Source: Chitinophagaceae bacterium (GTDB taxonomy: Bacteria > Bacteroidota > Bacteroidia > Chitinophagales > Chitinophagaceae). Taken from it: a DNA stretch of 58,596 nt. The notes under the pieces are model-generated. The model ran no database searches and had not been told where the DNA came from. It saw only the letters and a program-made list of their open reading frames with translations. The translations under genes and the position numbers were made by a program. Positions 41,312-49,995 of this stretch are shown in pieces (position 1 is the stretch's first letter; the number at the start of each line of letters is the position of its first letter). The DNA lies in contig JACMKU010000095.1 in NCBI GenBank assembly GCA_014379965.1, forward strand, positions 1 through 58,596. The letters are read 5' to 3'.

Positions 41312-42532
41312 ATGAAAGACGAGGAAAATAGCGCGGGTAGACATGCTCATAAGGAACCGGATAGGATTGCCTACCTGGTAGCAGGATATCTTCGTCAAAC
41401 ACTCTCGGAAGCAGAACATGATGAACTGGACGACTGGATGACGGCACGCCCCGAAAACCAGGTACTATTCGAACAATTAACAGATCCTGCATTGATCGGC
41501 AAAGGATTTCAATCGCGGGAGAACATTGACACAGAAGGAGCATTGGAACGCGTGAAGTCGAAGATCCGACTGCGCACACGGCCGGAAAAAACCATCAAAA
41601 AGCAGAGATTTATACGTTACGGCATTGCTGCATCTTTATTACTATTGGCAGGTACTATGTTCTTCCTTTCCCGTTTTAGAAATGAAAAACCCGGAATAGC
41701 GGGGGTCACCCAGGCGGATATTCAACCTGGTAGTAACACCGCAACCCTTTCCTTAGGCAATGGAAAGATCGTTCAGCTTGGTGAGGCAAAGAATGGATTG
41801 CTTGACTCGACGAATGGCCATGAAATCCTGAAGACCGCGGATGGGCAGTTGAGCTACGAGCCAAATACGATGGAGGAAAACCAGGTGCAACATGTGTTGA
41901 CCACGCCGGCCGGCGGGCAATACTGTGTACGTCTTTCAGATGGATCGCGTGTGTGGTTGAATGCCTCCTCTTCACTTACCTATCCCGCCTCTTTTGGTAA
42001 GAGCGAACGAATCGTTTCGCTTACAGGTGAAGGCTACTTCGAAGTGGTGCATGATGACCAAGGCGAGGAGGCAAGGAAATTTATTGTCAACATCAGGGAT
42101 GGGGGAAGCGTGGAAGTGACAGGTACAAGGTTTAACATCATGGCCTACGATGATGAGGTGGATACCCGCACCACGCTTCTCGAAGGAGGTGTTATTGCAC
42201 GAACGAAATCGATGACTGTTCCAATGATTCCGGGCGATCAAACAGCCATAGCAAGAAATGGAATAGTAGAAAAATCGTCAGGTGTCGATACCAGTGCTGT
42301 TGTTAGTTGGAAGAATGGATTATTTGAATTTCAGAATGCACCAATAGAGACTGTCATGCGCCAGGTGGCCCGATGGTATAATGCTACAATCATTTACGAA
42401 GGAAACGTCTTCTATCATTTTACTGCCACGATCAACCGGCATGAACCCGTATCTAAATTGCTAAGTCTCCTTGAAGCGACCAATCGCGTACACTTCCGGG
42501 TTTCCGGAAAATACATAATTGTCACCCCTTAA
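41312..42532 (+). CDS. FecR family anti-sigma factor
   Basis: The 406-residue protein has a cytoplasmic N-terminal domain with the DUF4974-type sigma-binding helices (about 15-60) and one membrane helix at about 101-120. A periplasmic FecR domain (VWLNASSSLTYPASFG, RIVSLTGEGYFEVVHD, FIVNIRDGGSVEVTGTRFNIMAYDDE, TTLLEGGV) and a C-terminal DUF4974 domain (FEFQNAPIETVMRQVARWYNATIIYEG) follow. It holds the sigma factor until the STN domain of the SusC protein signals. ATG 41312 follows an in-frame TTG. Confidence 0.93.
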   Translation: MKDEENSAGRHAHKEPDRIAYLVAGYLRQTLSEAEHDELDDWMTARPENQVLFEQLTDPALIGKGFQSRENIDTEGALERVKSKIRLRTRPEKTIKKQRFIRYGIAASLLLLAGTMFFLSRFRNEKPGIAGVTQADIQPGSNTATLSLGNGKIVQLGEAKNGLLDSTNGHEILKTADGQLSYEPNTMEENQVQHVLTTPAGGQYCVRLSDGSRVWLNASSSLTYPASFGKSERIVSLTGEGYFEVVHDDQGEEARKFIVNIRDGGSVEVTGTRFNIMAYDDEVDTRTTLLEGGVIARTKSMTVPMIPGDQTAIARNGIVEKSSGVDTSAVVSWKNGLFEFQNAPIETVMRQVARWYNATIIYEGNVFYHFTATINRHEPVSKLLSLLEATNRVHFRVSGKYIIVTP

Positions 42533-42575
42533 AATGCGTCTGCCTATGGTTCAATGAACAATAGCCAATAAAAAA

Positions 42576-42602
42576 ACCGTCCCGAATTGCGGTCGGAACG
42601 GT
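42576..42602. terminator. Terminator-like hairpin behind FecR
   Basis: ACCGT-C-CCGA pairs with TCGG-A-ACGGT around ATTGCGG. The A-run precedes it on the plus strand, so on sequence it would terminate minus-strand transcription best; it may also protect the FecR mRNA end. Confidence 0.45.
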
Positions 42603-42668
42603 ACATATGGCTTCGATAAAATATTACCTGTAGAGATTCTATTCACCAAAACCAAACTGATCAAAGGT

Positions 42669-42818
42669 ATGGATTTACAAGTTCTTTGTGCCCTTGAAAA
42701 TGGGGGACAATTAGTAGCAAGAGAGGCTTCCCGGATCAAGTCCCGGACAGGCTATAAGGCAGCCCGGCTCTCAACCAGTCAAGTTTATTATTCATCTTCA
42801 AAACATGAAGGCTTATGA
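42669..42818 (+). CDS. Small leader-like frame coupled to SusC (49 aa)
   Basis: ATG 42669 opens a 49-residue frame (MDLQVLCALENGGQ..., ending SSSKHEGL) whose TGA overlaps the SusC start codon as ATGA. STN-type SusC proteins of this group are often annotated with an N-terminal extension of this style. Here it is in another frame, so it would act by translational coupling, if it is made at all. Confidence 0.35.
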   Translation: MDLQVLCALENGGQLVAREASRIKSRTGYKAARLSTSQVYYSSSKHEGL

Positions 42819-45800
42819 AACTGGCACTACTAATCATCGCCGCCTTTCTCCTGCCATGGAGCGTCAATAGCCAGGCCATCTCGCTTTCCCTGAAGAATGC
42901 GACAATGGAAAAAGTGATTGCCGAGATAAAAAAGCAAACCTCGTGGCATTTTATTTATACAAAAGAAGAATTGGATGCTGGTAAACCGGTAACGATACAG
43001 GTTAGCGGCGCTACCATTAAAGAAGTGTTGGATGCCTGCTTCGCCGGCCAGCCGCTTACTTACTCGATCATCGAACAGTATGTTGTGATCAGGCGCACGG
43101 AAAAGCCGATGGAGCGGGAGCAACAACCAAACGGAAAGGTCAGGGGTGTGGTGAGAAACGATAGTGGGGAACCTTTATCTGGAGCTTCCATCAATGTGAA
43201 AGGCACATCGCGACTGACGATCACCAACGAGAAAGGAGAGTTTGCCCTGGACGACATCACGAAAAGCGATGTACTCGTAATTACCAATGTGGGTTACGAG
43301 CCTACTGAGTACAGTGTGGGTGGGGCAAAAAATATGGGGATTGTATTGCAGCGACTGGTCAACGAATTGAAGGACGTAACTGTAAAAGTCAATACTGGTT
43401 ACCAGGAATTACCGAAGGAACGGGTTACCGGTTCTTTTTCATTCGTCGATAATAAGGTTTTCAACCAGCAGGTCGGTACGGATATTATTTCGAGGCTGGA
43501 AGGTATTGCAAACGGACTTTTGGTGGACAAGCGACGATTAAGCAACGAAGGTATTCTTATCCGCGGGCGAAGCACCATTGTTGGAGCTCTCGGTCCATTG
43601 ATCATTGTAGACAATTTTCCTTACGATGGCGATATTGGCAATATCAATCCCAACGATGTGGAGAGTATTACAATCTTGAAAGATGCGGCTGCTGCTTCGA
43701 TATGGGGAACGAAAGCGGGTAATGGAGTGATCGTTATCACGACACGTAAAGGTCGCTTCAACCAGGCGTTGAGTATTGAGTTGAATGCCAACATTACCGT
43801 CGAGGAAAAACCGAATTTATTTTACCGGAAGATCATCACGACGAGCGAGCATATCGACATCGAAGAATTCCTGTTCAATCAGGGCTTTTATAACAGCGAC
43901 ATCAATAATACCAGCACCTGGCCGGCGCTAACGCCCGTGGTGGAGACACTTCTTCGAAGAAGAAATGGACAGATCACTACTGCGGAAGCAGCTGCCTCCC
44001 TGAATTCGCTTAGGACATTTGACGTACGCGACGAGTTCAACAAGCATTTCTACCAGGCTGGCATTAACCATCAGTACGCGCTGACGATGAGAGGAGGTTC
44101 AGAAAAGATCGCCTGGATTTTCTCCGCCGGGCACGATAGGAACCAAAGTACACTTGCGGATGGATATGAGCGAATAAATCTCCGAACGGAAGGAACAGTC
44201 AGGTTGACAAAACGGCTTCAATTCTCACAGTCCATTCTATTTACCTCCAGCAAGAGGGTGAGCGGCCGACCCGAGTATGGCAATATAATGGGTACTAGTA
44301 ATTACCTGTATCCATATGCCAGGTTTTCGGATGAGAATGGAAACCCCCTCCCGATCAACCGTCAATACAGGCAAGGATACATGGATACTGCCGGACAGGG
44401 AAAGTTGCTGGATTGGAAGTATTATCCCCTTGAGGACTATAAGCACAATACAAGTACCAATACCACACATGATATCCTGGTCAACGCAGGCCTGCAGTAT
44501 ATCATGTTAAAAGGATTAAATCTACAGTTGCGATACCAGTTCGAGAACCAATTTATTATGTCGGAGTTTCTCCAGGACGAAAAGAGTAATAGCACAAGAC
44601 TTCTCATCAATCACTATTCGCAATTGAATCGTTCGACAGGTCAGGTGATCTATAAAATTCCAAAGGGGGCCATCTTCGATGCGTCGAACAGCACAATCAG
44701 ATCGCATAAAGTAAGAACGCAGGCCGATTACACATATAGCGCCGGCAGGCATGAGATCAACGCCATTGGCGGTACAGAATTGAGAGAAGGAAAGATTTAT
44801 GGGTATGGCACCCGTGTTTACGGTTATGACCCCGACAAGTTAACCTACTCGTCAGTTGATTATTCGAATCCATATCCAAATTTTGTCACAGGAAATATAG
44901 ACTTCATTCCTGATTATACTGCCTTTTCATCACGAGTCCAGCGCTTCGTTTCCTTATTCGCCAATGCATCGTACCAATACGACAGGAAATATGTTATATC
45001 TCTTAGTGGGAGGAGGGATGCCTCCAACTTGTTTGGCGTGAATACCAATCATAGATGGACGCCGCTATGGTCAGTCGGCGGAGCCTGGAATCTATCTAAT
45101 GAACAGTTTTACAAATTGTCGTTCCTGCCATACCTGCGCTTTCGATTGACTTATGGATACAGCGGGAATGTCGATGAAGGAAGAACAGCCGTTACTACTT
45201 TATTGTATCAATCTCCCTCCATTTATACGCAGACCCCAACGGCGATAGTGTTCCAGCATGCGAATGCGGACCTCCGTTGGGAGCGGGTAAGAATGTTCAA
45301 TGCCGGTGTCGATTTCGCCACTTCTAATAAGAGGATAAGCGGATCGGTCGAAGTGTATCGAAAAAGAGGGATAGATCTATTTGGGTCTGCTCCAATTGAC
45401 TATACCACCGGGGTAGGGGATGTGATATCGAAGAATGTGGCGAGTATGTCAGGAAAGGGAATGGATATCGAACTGCATACCGTAAATATAGATCGTCCGC
45501 TTCAGTGGACTAGTACAGTATTTTTTAATATCAATACAGATAAGGTGACGAGTTATTACCTGTCATCTTTCCAGGCAAGTCGTTTCATATCTGGATCCAA
45601 CACGCAGGTAATTTCTGCGCTTGAGGGGAGGCCGGTGTATTCGGTATTTTCTTACTACTCGGCTGGACTCGATCCTGCCAACGGCGCACCTCGGGGCTAT
45701 ATTAATGGACAAGTCAGCAGCGATTATAATGTTCTAACGGGAAACAATACGCTCGTTCAACATCTCAAATACCATGGCCCGGCTCTACCCAGCATCTTCG

Positions 45801-46270
45801 GTGCATTTAGGAATACGATGACATGGAAAGGTGTTTCGCTCACGGTTAACATCACATACAAGTTCGGCTACTATTTCAGGAGGGAATCCATTAATTACTC
45901 CGACTTATTCTCACAAGGAAATGGTCACGCCGACTATTCGAAGAGGTGGCAGCGACCTGGAGACGAAAATATCACCACGGTACCATCGATGATCTATCCA
46001 GTCGTCGGCAGAAGGGAGAGTTTTTATAGTGGGTCGGAAGTACTTGTGGAAAAGGGGGATCATATCCGGTTGCAGTATATCAATGCCAGCTACACCTGGG
46101 ATCGAAAGGAAAGATCAAGGTTACCATTTCGTCAGATGCAGTTTTATGCTACTGTATCGAACCTCGGTATAATATGGAGAGCGAACAAGCATGACCTCGA
46201 CCCCGATTATCGGAGTCGGACAATTATTCCAGCTAGGTCGTTGGCTGCTGGCATTCGAACCATTTTCTGA
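42815..46270 (+). CDS. SusC/RagA TonB-dependent transporter with STN signalling domain
   Basis: This 1151-residue protein has a signal peptide, then an STN domain (about 20-90: ISLSLKNATMEKVIAEIKKQTSWHFIY, VSGATIKEVLDACFAG), a carboxypeptidase-D-like regulatory domain (GKVRGVVRNDSGEPLSGASINVKG), and the plug (IISRLEGIANGLLVD, ILIRGRSTIVG, IIVDNFPYDGD, NDVESITILKDAAAASIWGTKAGNGVIVITT). The rest is a 22-strand barrel. The STN domain contacts FecR and triggers the sigma factor when substrate binds. Substrate is unknown: no hydrolase or peptidase is in the cluster. SusD follows 34 bp downstream. Confidence 0.95.
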   Translation: MKLALLIIAAFLLPWSVNSQAISLSLKNATMEKVIAEIKKQTSWHFIYTKEELDAGKPVTIQVSGATIKEVLDACFAGQPLTYSIIEQYVVIRRTEKPMEREQQPNGKVRGVVRNDSGEPLSGASINVKGTSRLTITNEKGEFALDDITKSDVLVITNVGYEPTEYSVGGAKNMGIVLQRLVNELKDVTVKVNTGYQELPKERVTGSFSFVDNKVFNQQVGTDIISRLEGIANGLLVDKRRLSNEGILIRGRSTIVGALGPLIIVDNFPYDGDIGNINPNDVESITILKDAAAASIWGTKAGNGVIVITTRKGRFNQALSIELNANITVEEKPNLFYRKIITTSEHIDIEEFLFNQGFYNSDINNTSTWPALTPVVETLLRRRNGQITTAEAAASLNSLRTFDVRDEFNKHFYQAGINHQYALTMRGGSEKIAWIFSAGHDRNQSTLADGYERINLRTEGTVRLTKRLQFSQSILFTSSKRVSGRPEYGNIMGTSNYLYPYARFSDENGNPLPINRQYRQGYMDTAGQGKLLDWKYYPLEDYKHNTSTNTTHDILVNAGLQYIMLKGLNLQLRYQFENQFIMSEFLQDEKSNSTRLLINHYSQLNRSTGQVIYKIPKGAIFDASNSTIRSHKVRTQADYTYSAGRHEINAIGGTELREGKIYGYGTRVYGYDPDKLTYSSVDYSNPYPNFVTGNIDFIPDYTAFSSRVQRFVSLFANASYQYDRKYVISLSGRRDASNLFGVNTNHRWTPLWSVGGAWNLSNEQFYKLSFLPYLRFRLTYGYSGNVDEGRTAVTTLLYQSPSIYTQTPTAIVFQHANADLRWERVRMFNAGVDFATSNKRISGSVEVYRKRGIDLFGSAPIDYTTGVGDVISKNVASMSGKGMDIELHTVNIDRPLQWTSTVFFNINTDKVTSYYLSSFQASRFISGSNTQVISALEGRPVYSVFSYYSAGLDPANGAPRGYINGQVSSDYNVLTGNNTLVQHLKYHGPALPSIFGAFRNTMTWKGVSLTVNITYKFGYYFRRESINYSDLFSQGNGHADYSKRWQRPGDENITTVPSMIYPVVGRRESFYSGSEVLVEKGDHIRLQYINASYTWDRKERSRLPFRQMQFYATVSNLGIIWRANKHDLDPDYRSRTIIPARSLAAGIRTIF

Positions 46271-46304
46271 TTTTTTAACACCATCACAAACTAAAAATAT
46301 TTAT

Positions 46305-47687
46305 ATGGTATCAACCAGAGTCTTCCTCCAGAATAGCCTGATCATTTGTTTCCTGGCAACCACTAATATCCATTGTAAGAAATACCTTGATACTCCATCG
46401 GATGCACGGTTGGTTATACCACACAAAGTCGCAGACGTGCAAGCCTTGCTCGACAAGTACACCATAATGGCATTTGCGGACGCGAGCTCCCCTGAGATAA
46501 GCAGCGACAACTATTACCTATCGAATGCCGACTGGACGAGCATGACGCAGGAAGCACACAGGCGGATGTATAAATGGGAGCCCGACGAACTGTATTCACC
46601 ACAATCGAATGAGTGGGCCTCCTTGTATAAGGCAGTGTATTACTCGAATGTTTGTCTCGAGGCACTTAACGCGATGGATAAGGGCAAAGTCGATGAGCTT
46701 TCATGGGACAATGCAAGAGGGCAGGCCTTATTTTTCAGGGCGAAGTCTTTTCTTCAAGCGGTGATAATCTGGGGTAAGGTGTACGATAAGGCCACCGCTT
46801 CCATGGATCTTGGAGTACCGCTGCGACTAAAGGCTGACTTTAATGAAACCTCCCAGCGTGCCAGTGTGGCCGATTCATATGATCGTGTGATTGGTGATCT
46901 TAAGGAGTCGATCGCCTACCTGCCTGTGATCCCGCTGCATGTCGTGAGGCCGTCGAGACCAGCTGCGATGGGTTTGTTAGCGCGGGCATACCTCGCGATG
47001 GGGGAGTACGACAGTTGCCTGAAGTACGCTGATCTCTGTTTGCAGGCGAAGAATACTTTGGTGTTCTATCATACCCTGAACGCAAACGCCAACTTTCCAT
47101 TCTCCGCCATCCCGAGCCAACAAAATCCCGAGATCATTTACCATGGTGTGATGGGAACACCGCAACCCCTTACCCAAGCGAGGTGCAAGATCGATTCCGT
47201 TTTATACCGGTCGTACCACGCTAATGATTTGCGGAAAGTAGTATTCTTCAAGAATAATGGAAATGGCAGTTATGCCTTCAAAGGTAGTTATGATGGTACT
47301 TCGCTACTCGCAACCAGCATCACAACTGCAGAGGCGTACCTGATGCGGGCAGAGGCGAATGCGTGGAAGAATAATCTTGTTGCCGCCATGCAGGATCTGA
47401 ATACCCTAATGGAAAAGAGATGGAAACAGGGAATGTTCACGACAATTACGGCGGTGGACAAGACCGACGCCCTCGGGAAGATCCGAGAGGAACGGAGAAA
47501 GGAATTGCTGATGCGTGGGCTTCGCTGGATGGATATCAAACGACTGAACAGGGAAGGCGTAAATATCATATTGAAGCGTTTCCTTAATGGCATTACCTAC
47601 GTTCTTCCGCCAAATGATCTTCGCTTTGCATTACCAATTCCCGAGGATGTGATTGCGCTGTCAGGAATGCAACAGAACCCGAGATAA
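46305..47687 (+). CDS. SusD/RagB family nutrient-binding lipoprotein
   Basis: The 460-residue protein has a lipoprotein signal (IICFLATTNIHCKK) and the SusD helical repeats: KYLDTPSDARLVIPHKVADVQALLD at the N-terminus, YYSNVCLEALNAM, NARGQALFFRAKSFLQAVIIWGKVYDK, AAMGLLARAYLAMGEYDSCLKYADLCLQ, TTAEAYLMRAEANAWKNNLVAAMQDLNTL and EERRKELLMRGLRWMDIKRLN at the end. It caps the SusC channel on the cell surface. It is shorter than many SusD proteins (about 500-600). ATG 46305 starts the signal; longer starts overlap SusC. Confidence 0.94.
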   Translation: MVSTRVFLQNSLIICFLATTNIHCKKYLDTPSDARLVIPHKVADVQALLDKYTIMAFADASSPEISSDNYYLSNADWTSMTQEAHRRMYKWEPDELYSPQSNEWASLYKAVYYSNVCLEALNAMDKGKVDELSWDNARGQALFFRAKSFLQAVIIWGKVYDKATASMDLGVPLRLKADFNETSQRASVADSYDRVIGDLKESIAYLPVIPLHVVRPSRPAAMGLLARAYLAMGEYDSCLKYADLCLQAKNTLVFYHTLNANANFPFSAIPSQQNPEIIYHGVMGTPQPLTQARCKIDSVLYRSYHANDLRKVVFFKNNGNGSYAFKGSYDGTSLLATSITTAEAYLMRAEANAWKNNLVAAMQDLNTLMEKRWKQGMFTTITAVDKTDALGKIREERRKELLMRGLRWMDIKRLNREGVNIILKRFLNGITYVLPPNDLRFALPIPEDVIALSGMQQNPR

Positions 47688-47716
47688 GGATTTCTCATGT
47701 TGTCTTAGGAAAAAAT

Positions 47717-47740
47717 GGGGCCGCCTTCGAAGGCGGCCCC
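47717..47740. terminator. Perfect 24-bp palindromic terminator
   Basis: GGGGCCGCCTT-CGAAGG... reads the same on both strands, between convergent SusD and DUF6520 genes. On the minus strand a T-run (ATTTTTTCC) follows. Confidence 0.85.
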
Positions 47741-47760
47741 TACGTTACTGTATGATCAAA

Positions 47761-48090
47761 TCATTCCTTCGTCGTTTGAATGTAGTTTTCAAACTCTTCG
47801 GGATCACCTTCCATTGCATCCAGGAATGCCGCGAAGCTCACGAATTGACCGGCGGTTGGGTTGGATGCCACAATATCGACATCGACGAGGCAGGGAAGTG
47901 GATCGCCAGTGCCGCAGCTCCCGGCAGGTGGTACATCCTTCACATAGTTACCTGCATCATAGAGATCATCCGTCACATCTCCATGAAAATACCAATGTTG
48001 AATCGCGAAAGGTTTCTTCTCAATGCTTGAAAACGCCATAGCACCTATAGCAAGCACTACAACGATTATACCTGATAAATATTTACGCAT
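47761..48090 (-). CDS. DUF6520-like small exported protein
   Basis: The 109-residue protein has a signal peptide (LSGIIVVVLAIGAMAFSS) and a mature part with WYFHGD, then two cysteines (Cys59 in GSCGTG and Cys67 in LPCLVDV) that could form one disulfide. This matches the pattern of DUF6520 proteins of Bacteroidota, often beside MauE-like membrane proteins, as here. Function unknown. Confidence 0.62.
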   Translation of the reverse strand: MRKYLSGIIVVVLAIGAMAFSSIEKKPFAIQHWYFHGDVTDDLYDAGNYVKDVPPAGSCGTGDPLPCLVDVDIVASNPTAGQFVSFAAFLDAMEGDPEEFENYIQTTKE

Positions 48091-48167
48091 AAAATAAGAT
48101 TAAGTAAATAATCGCCTACTCTGTTTACAGGTTTTCGGCATCGCCTGATCTATTGCAATAAATATGT

Positions 48168-48608
48168 TTATGAAATCCTGCTACGAAGCAGGGTTCTCTT
48201 TCTTTCAATTAACACACCCGTGAGTGCTACGCCCATAAGCAGCAGGTTCAGGTAGAGATGCGACCGCCAACCCAGCGATTCAATCATCGCCGCACAGCCA
48301 CATGGCAATTGCGAATCGGTTGCGAGCATGATGGCGATATAAGAAGTGAATAAGATCATCATCCCAAATGAACAATACAATCCCCATAACCGCAGCGATG
48401 AGTAGCATAAGAGGAAGGCCGTTATCCACTCGAGTATAACAATGCTCCAGGCTACCAGGTCTGACCACCGTCCTATGATATCGGACTTACTTAGCAGATA
48501 AATAAATCGCTCCATGTCCAACGATTTGCTAACCGCCGTATACACGAACAATGTAATGAAGAGAAGAGAGATCATTTTTACCATCAGCCGGTATCGCAAT
48601 AGAATCAT
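48168..48608 (-). CDS. MauE/DoxX-type redox-associated membrane protein
   Basis: This 146-residue protein has four membrane segments (about 11-30, 52-70, 73-97, 115-133) and a CGC dicysteine in LPCGCAAM (Cys103, Cys105) at the membrane face. MauE relatives support disulfide handling for periplasmic partner proteins. It lies between AraC (99 bp upstream) and the DUF6520 protein with its two cysteines (77 bp downstream), all on one strand, so disulfide formation in the latter is a plausible role. Confidence 0.75.
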   Translation of the reverse strand: MILLRYRLMVKMISLLFITLFVYTAVSKSLDMERFIYLLSKSDIIGRWSDLVAWSIVILEWITAFLLCYSSLRLWGLYCSFGMMILFTSYIAIMLATDSQLPCGCAAMIESLGWRSHLYLNLLLMGVALTGVLIERKRTLLRSRIS

Positions 48609-48707
48609 GGGAGATATTTTTGTGCAGGCGAATCTCCGTTAATTGAATACGCTGTTCCAAATCTATGCTTGCTGAATTCGGGAGTCAATGTTTCGGTAAC
48701 AGGACGA

Positions 48708-49658
48708 TCATTGGTTGCCAGTATTCTTCTTCACCGCACTGGGTACATAGCCGAAGTGCTGACGGAAGGCAATGGTGAAATCTGAGGGACGATACCCTAC
48801 AATGGCAGCGACTTCCTTGATCGAAAGCCCGGATTCTAATAGCTCCCTTCCTCGAATCAGGCGTTTGCGGACCAGGTATTCATATGGACCCATACGGAAG
48901 ATTATTTTAAACACCGCCTTTAGCCGGAATTCATTTAGCAATACCCTCCTCGACAAGTCAGGTATGGAATGATGCTCTGCGATGTTGCCACTAATGATCT
49001 CCTCCGCCTGCAATACAGCCTGCACTTCCTTTTCGCTCGGTTGATTCTGCAAAAGTTTATCTCCCGATTGTAACAGGTAATGAAATAGCAGATCCTTCAC
49101 ACGATTGAAATAAAAGTGTTCTCTGAGCTCCTTCTCAAATTTGCAGCGGAGAATGCTATGGACGGCCATGTGAATGTCGTTATCTGCCCGTCCGCCATCA
49201 GGCAATTCTTTTTGCCATAAACGATGACCCGGAAACAGGCTCTTCATTTCGATGAGCATCGGCTTGGAGAAGTAGGCGTCGAAACTTACGTGCAGTCCTT
49301 TGCCCAGCGTGGAAGTATTGATGTATTCGGAGGATTCAACCAATGAGAATTGGTTCACCGTGAAAGGAACTGACTCGTCCAGGTTAAATGTCTCTATCGA
49401 TTTACCTTTTATGAGCAGTTTGGAATGTACGCCATCGTCACGCGAAATATGTTGTAGTGTGAAGGACTCGCGCAGGTCGAAGGTGTTGTATTGAATGGTG
49501 AATTGATCGGCGGCAAAGTTTTGTAAACATAGCTCGCCGAAATCACCACTGGCGGAATGCAAGATACCTCCGGGAAGTCGTTCACCTTTGAATCCCGGCG
49601 GCAGTTCGTCGTTCCAGACCAGCGGCTCATGGGATAAGGTTTGATGACTTATACTCAT
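48708..49658 (-). CDS. AraC family transcriptional regulator
   Basis: The 316-residue protein has an N-terminal sensor part and a C-terminal pair of helix-turn-helix motifs (DLSRRVLLNEFRLKAVFKIIFRMGPYEYLVRKRLIRGRELLESG, then SIKEVAAIVGYRPSDFTIAFRQHFGYVPSAVKK). It heads the AraC-MauE-DUF6520 gene set and may control it in response to an unknown ligand. Confidence 0.9.
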   Translation of the reverse strand: MSISHQTLSHEPLVWNDELPPGFKGERLPGGILHSASGDFGELCLQNFAADQFTIQYNTFDLRESFTLQHISRDDGVHSKLLIKGKSIETFNLDESVPFTVNQFSLVESSEYINTSTLGKGLHVSFDAYFSKPMLIEMKSLFPGHRLWQKELPDGGRADNDIHMAVHSILRCKFEKELREHFYFNRVKDLLFHYLLQSGDKLLQNQPSEKEVQAVLQAEEIISGNIAEHHSIPDLSRRVLLNEFRLKAVFKIIFRMGPYEYLVRKRLIRGRELLESGLSIKEVAAIVGYRPSDFTIAFRQHFGYVPSAVKKNTGNQ

Positions 49659-49995
49659 GCAGTATAAGGAGCCGTTTGTGGAAATTTAAAACAAAATAGG
49701 ATGATTAATGTTGATGGGGGAGGAATTGTTGGGATTAATTGACTAATGTGGGTTGTTTTAAAACGACAAGGAGTGGTTGAAAAGACGTTGGGTGTGTCCT
49801 CGCTCTCGCTCTGTTTCTCGGTCTGTTTCTGTTCCTGTTCCTGTTTCTGTTCTTGTTTCTCTTTCTCTTCCTGTTTCTCTTTCTCTAACCTAAGAGCGAG
49901 AAACAGAGCGGGAGCGAGGAACAGAAACAGAAACAGGAACAGGAACATAAACAGGAACAGGAACATAAACAGGAACAGAGTGGGAGCGAGGGGGT
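49659..49995. other. Intergenic region filled by a long low-complexity palindrome
   Basis: Between AraC start and GlxA-type stop. Beyond the palindrome at 49792-49990 only AT-rich spacer is seen. Confidence 0.5.
49792..49990. repeat. CTGTTTCTGTTCC/GAACAGAAACAG long palindrome
   Basis: Left arm (about 49792-49886) is built from CTCGCTC, CTGTTTCTG, TTCCTG and CTCTTTCTC words, right arm (about 49893-49990) from their complements (GAGCGAG, AACAGAAACAG, AGGAACAGGAAC, ATAAACAGG). Each arm is almost pure pyrimidine or pure purine. About 95 bases per arm make this the longest of the word palindromes. Confidence 0.92.
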
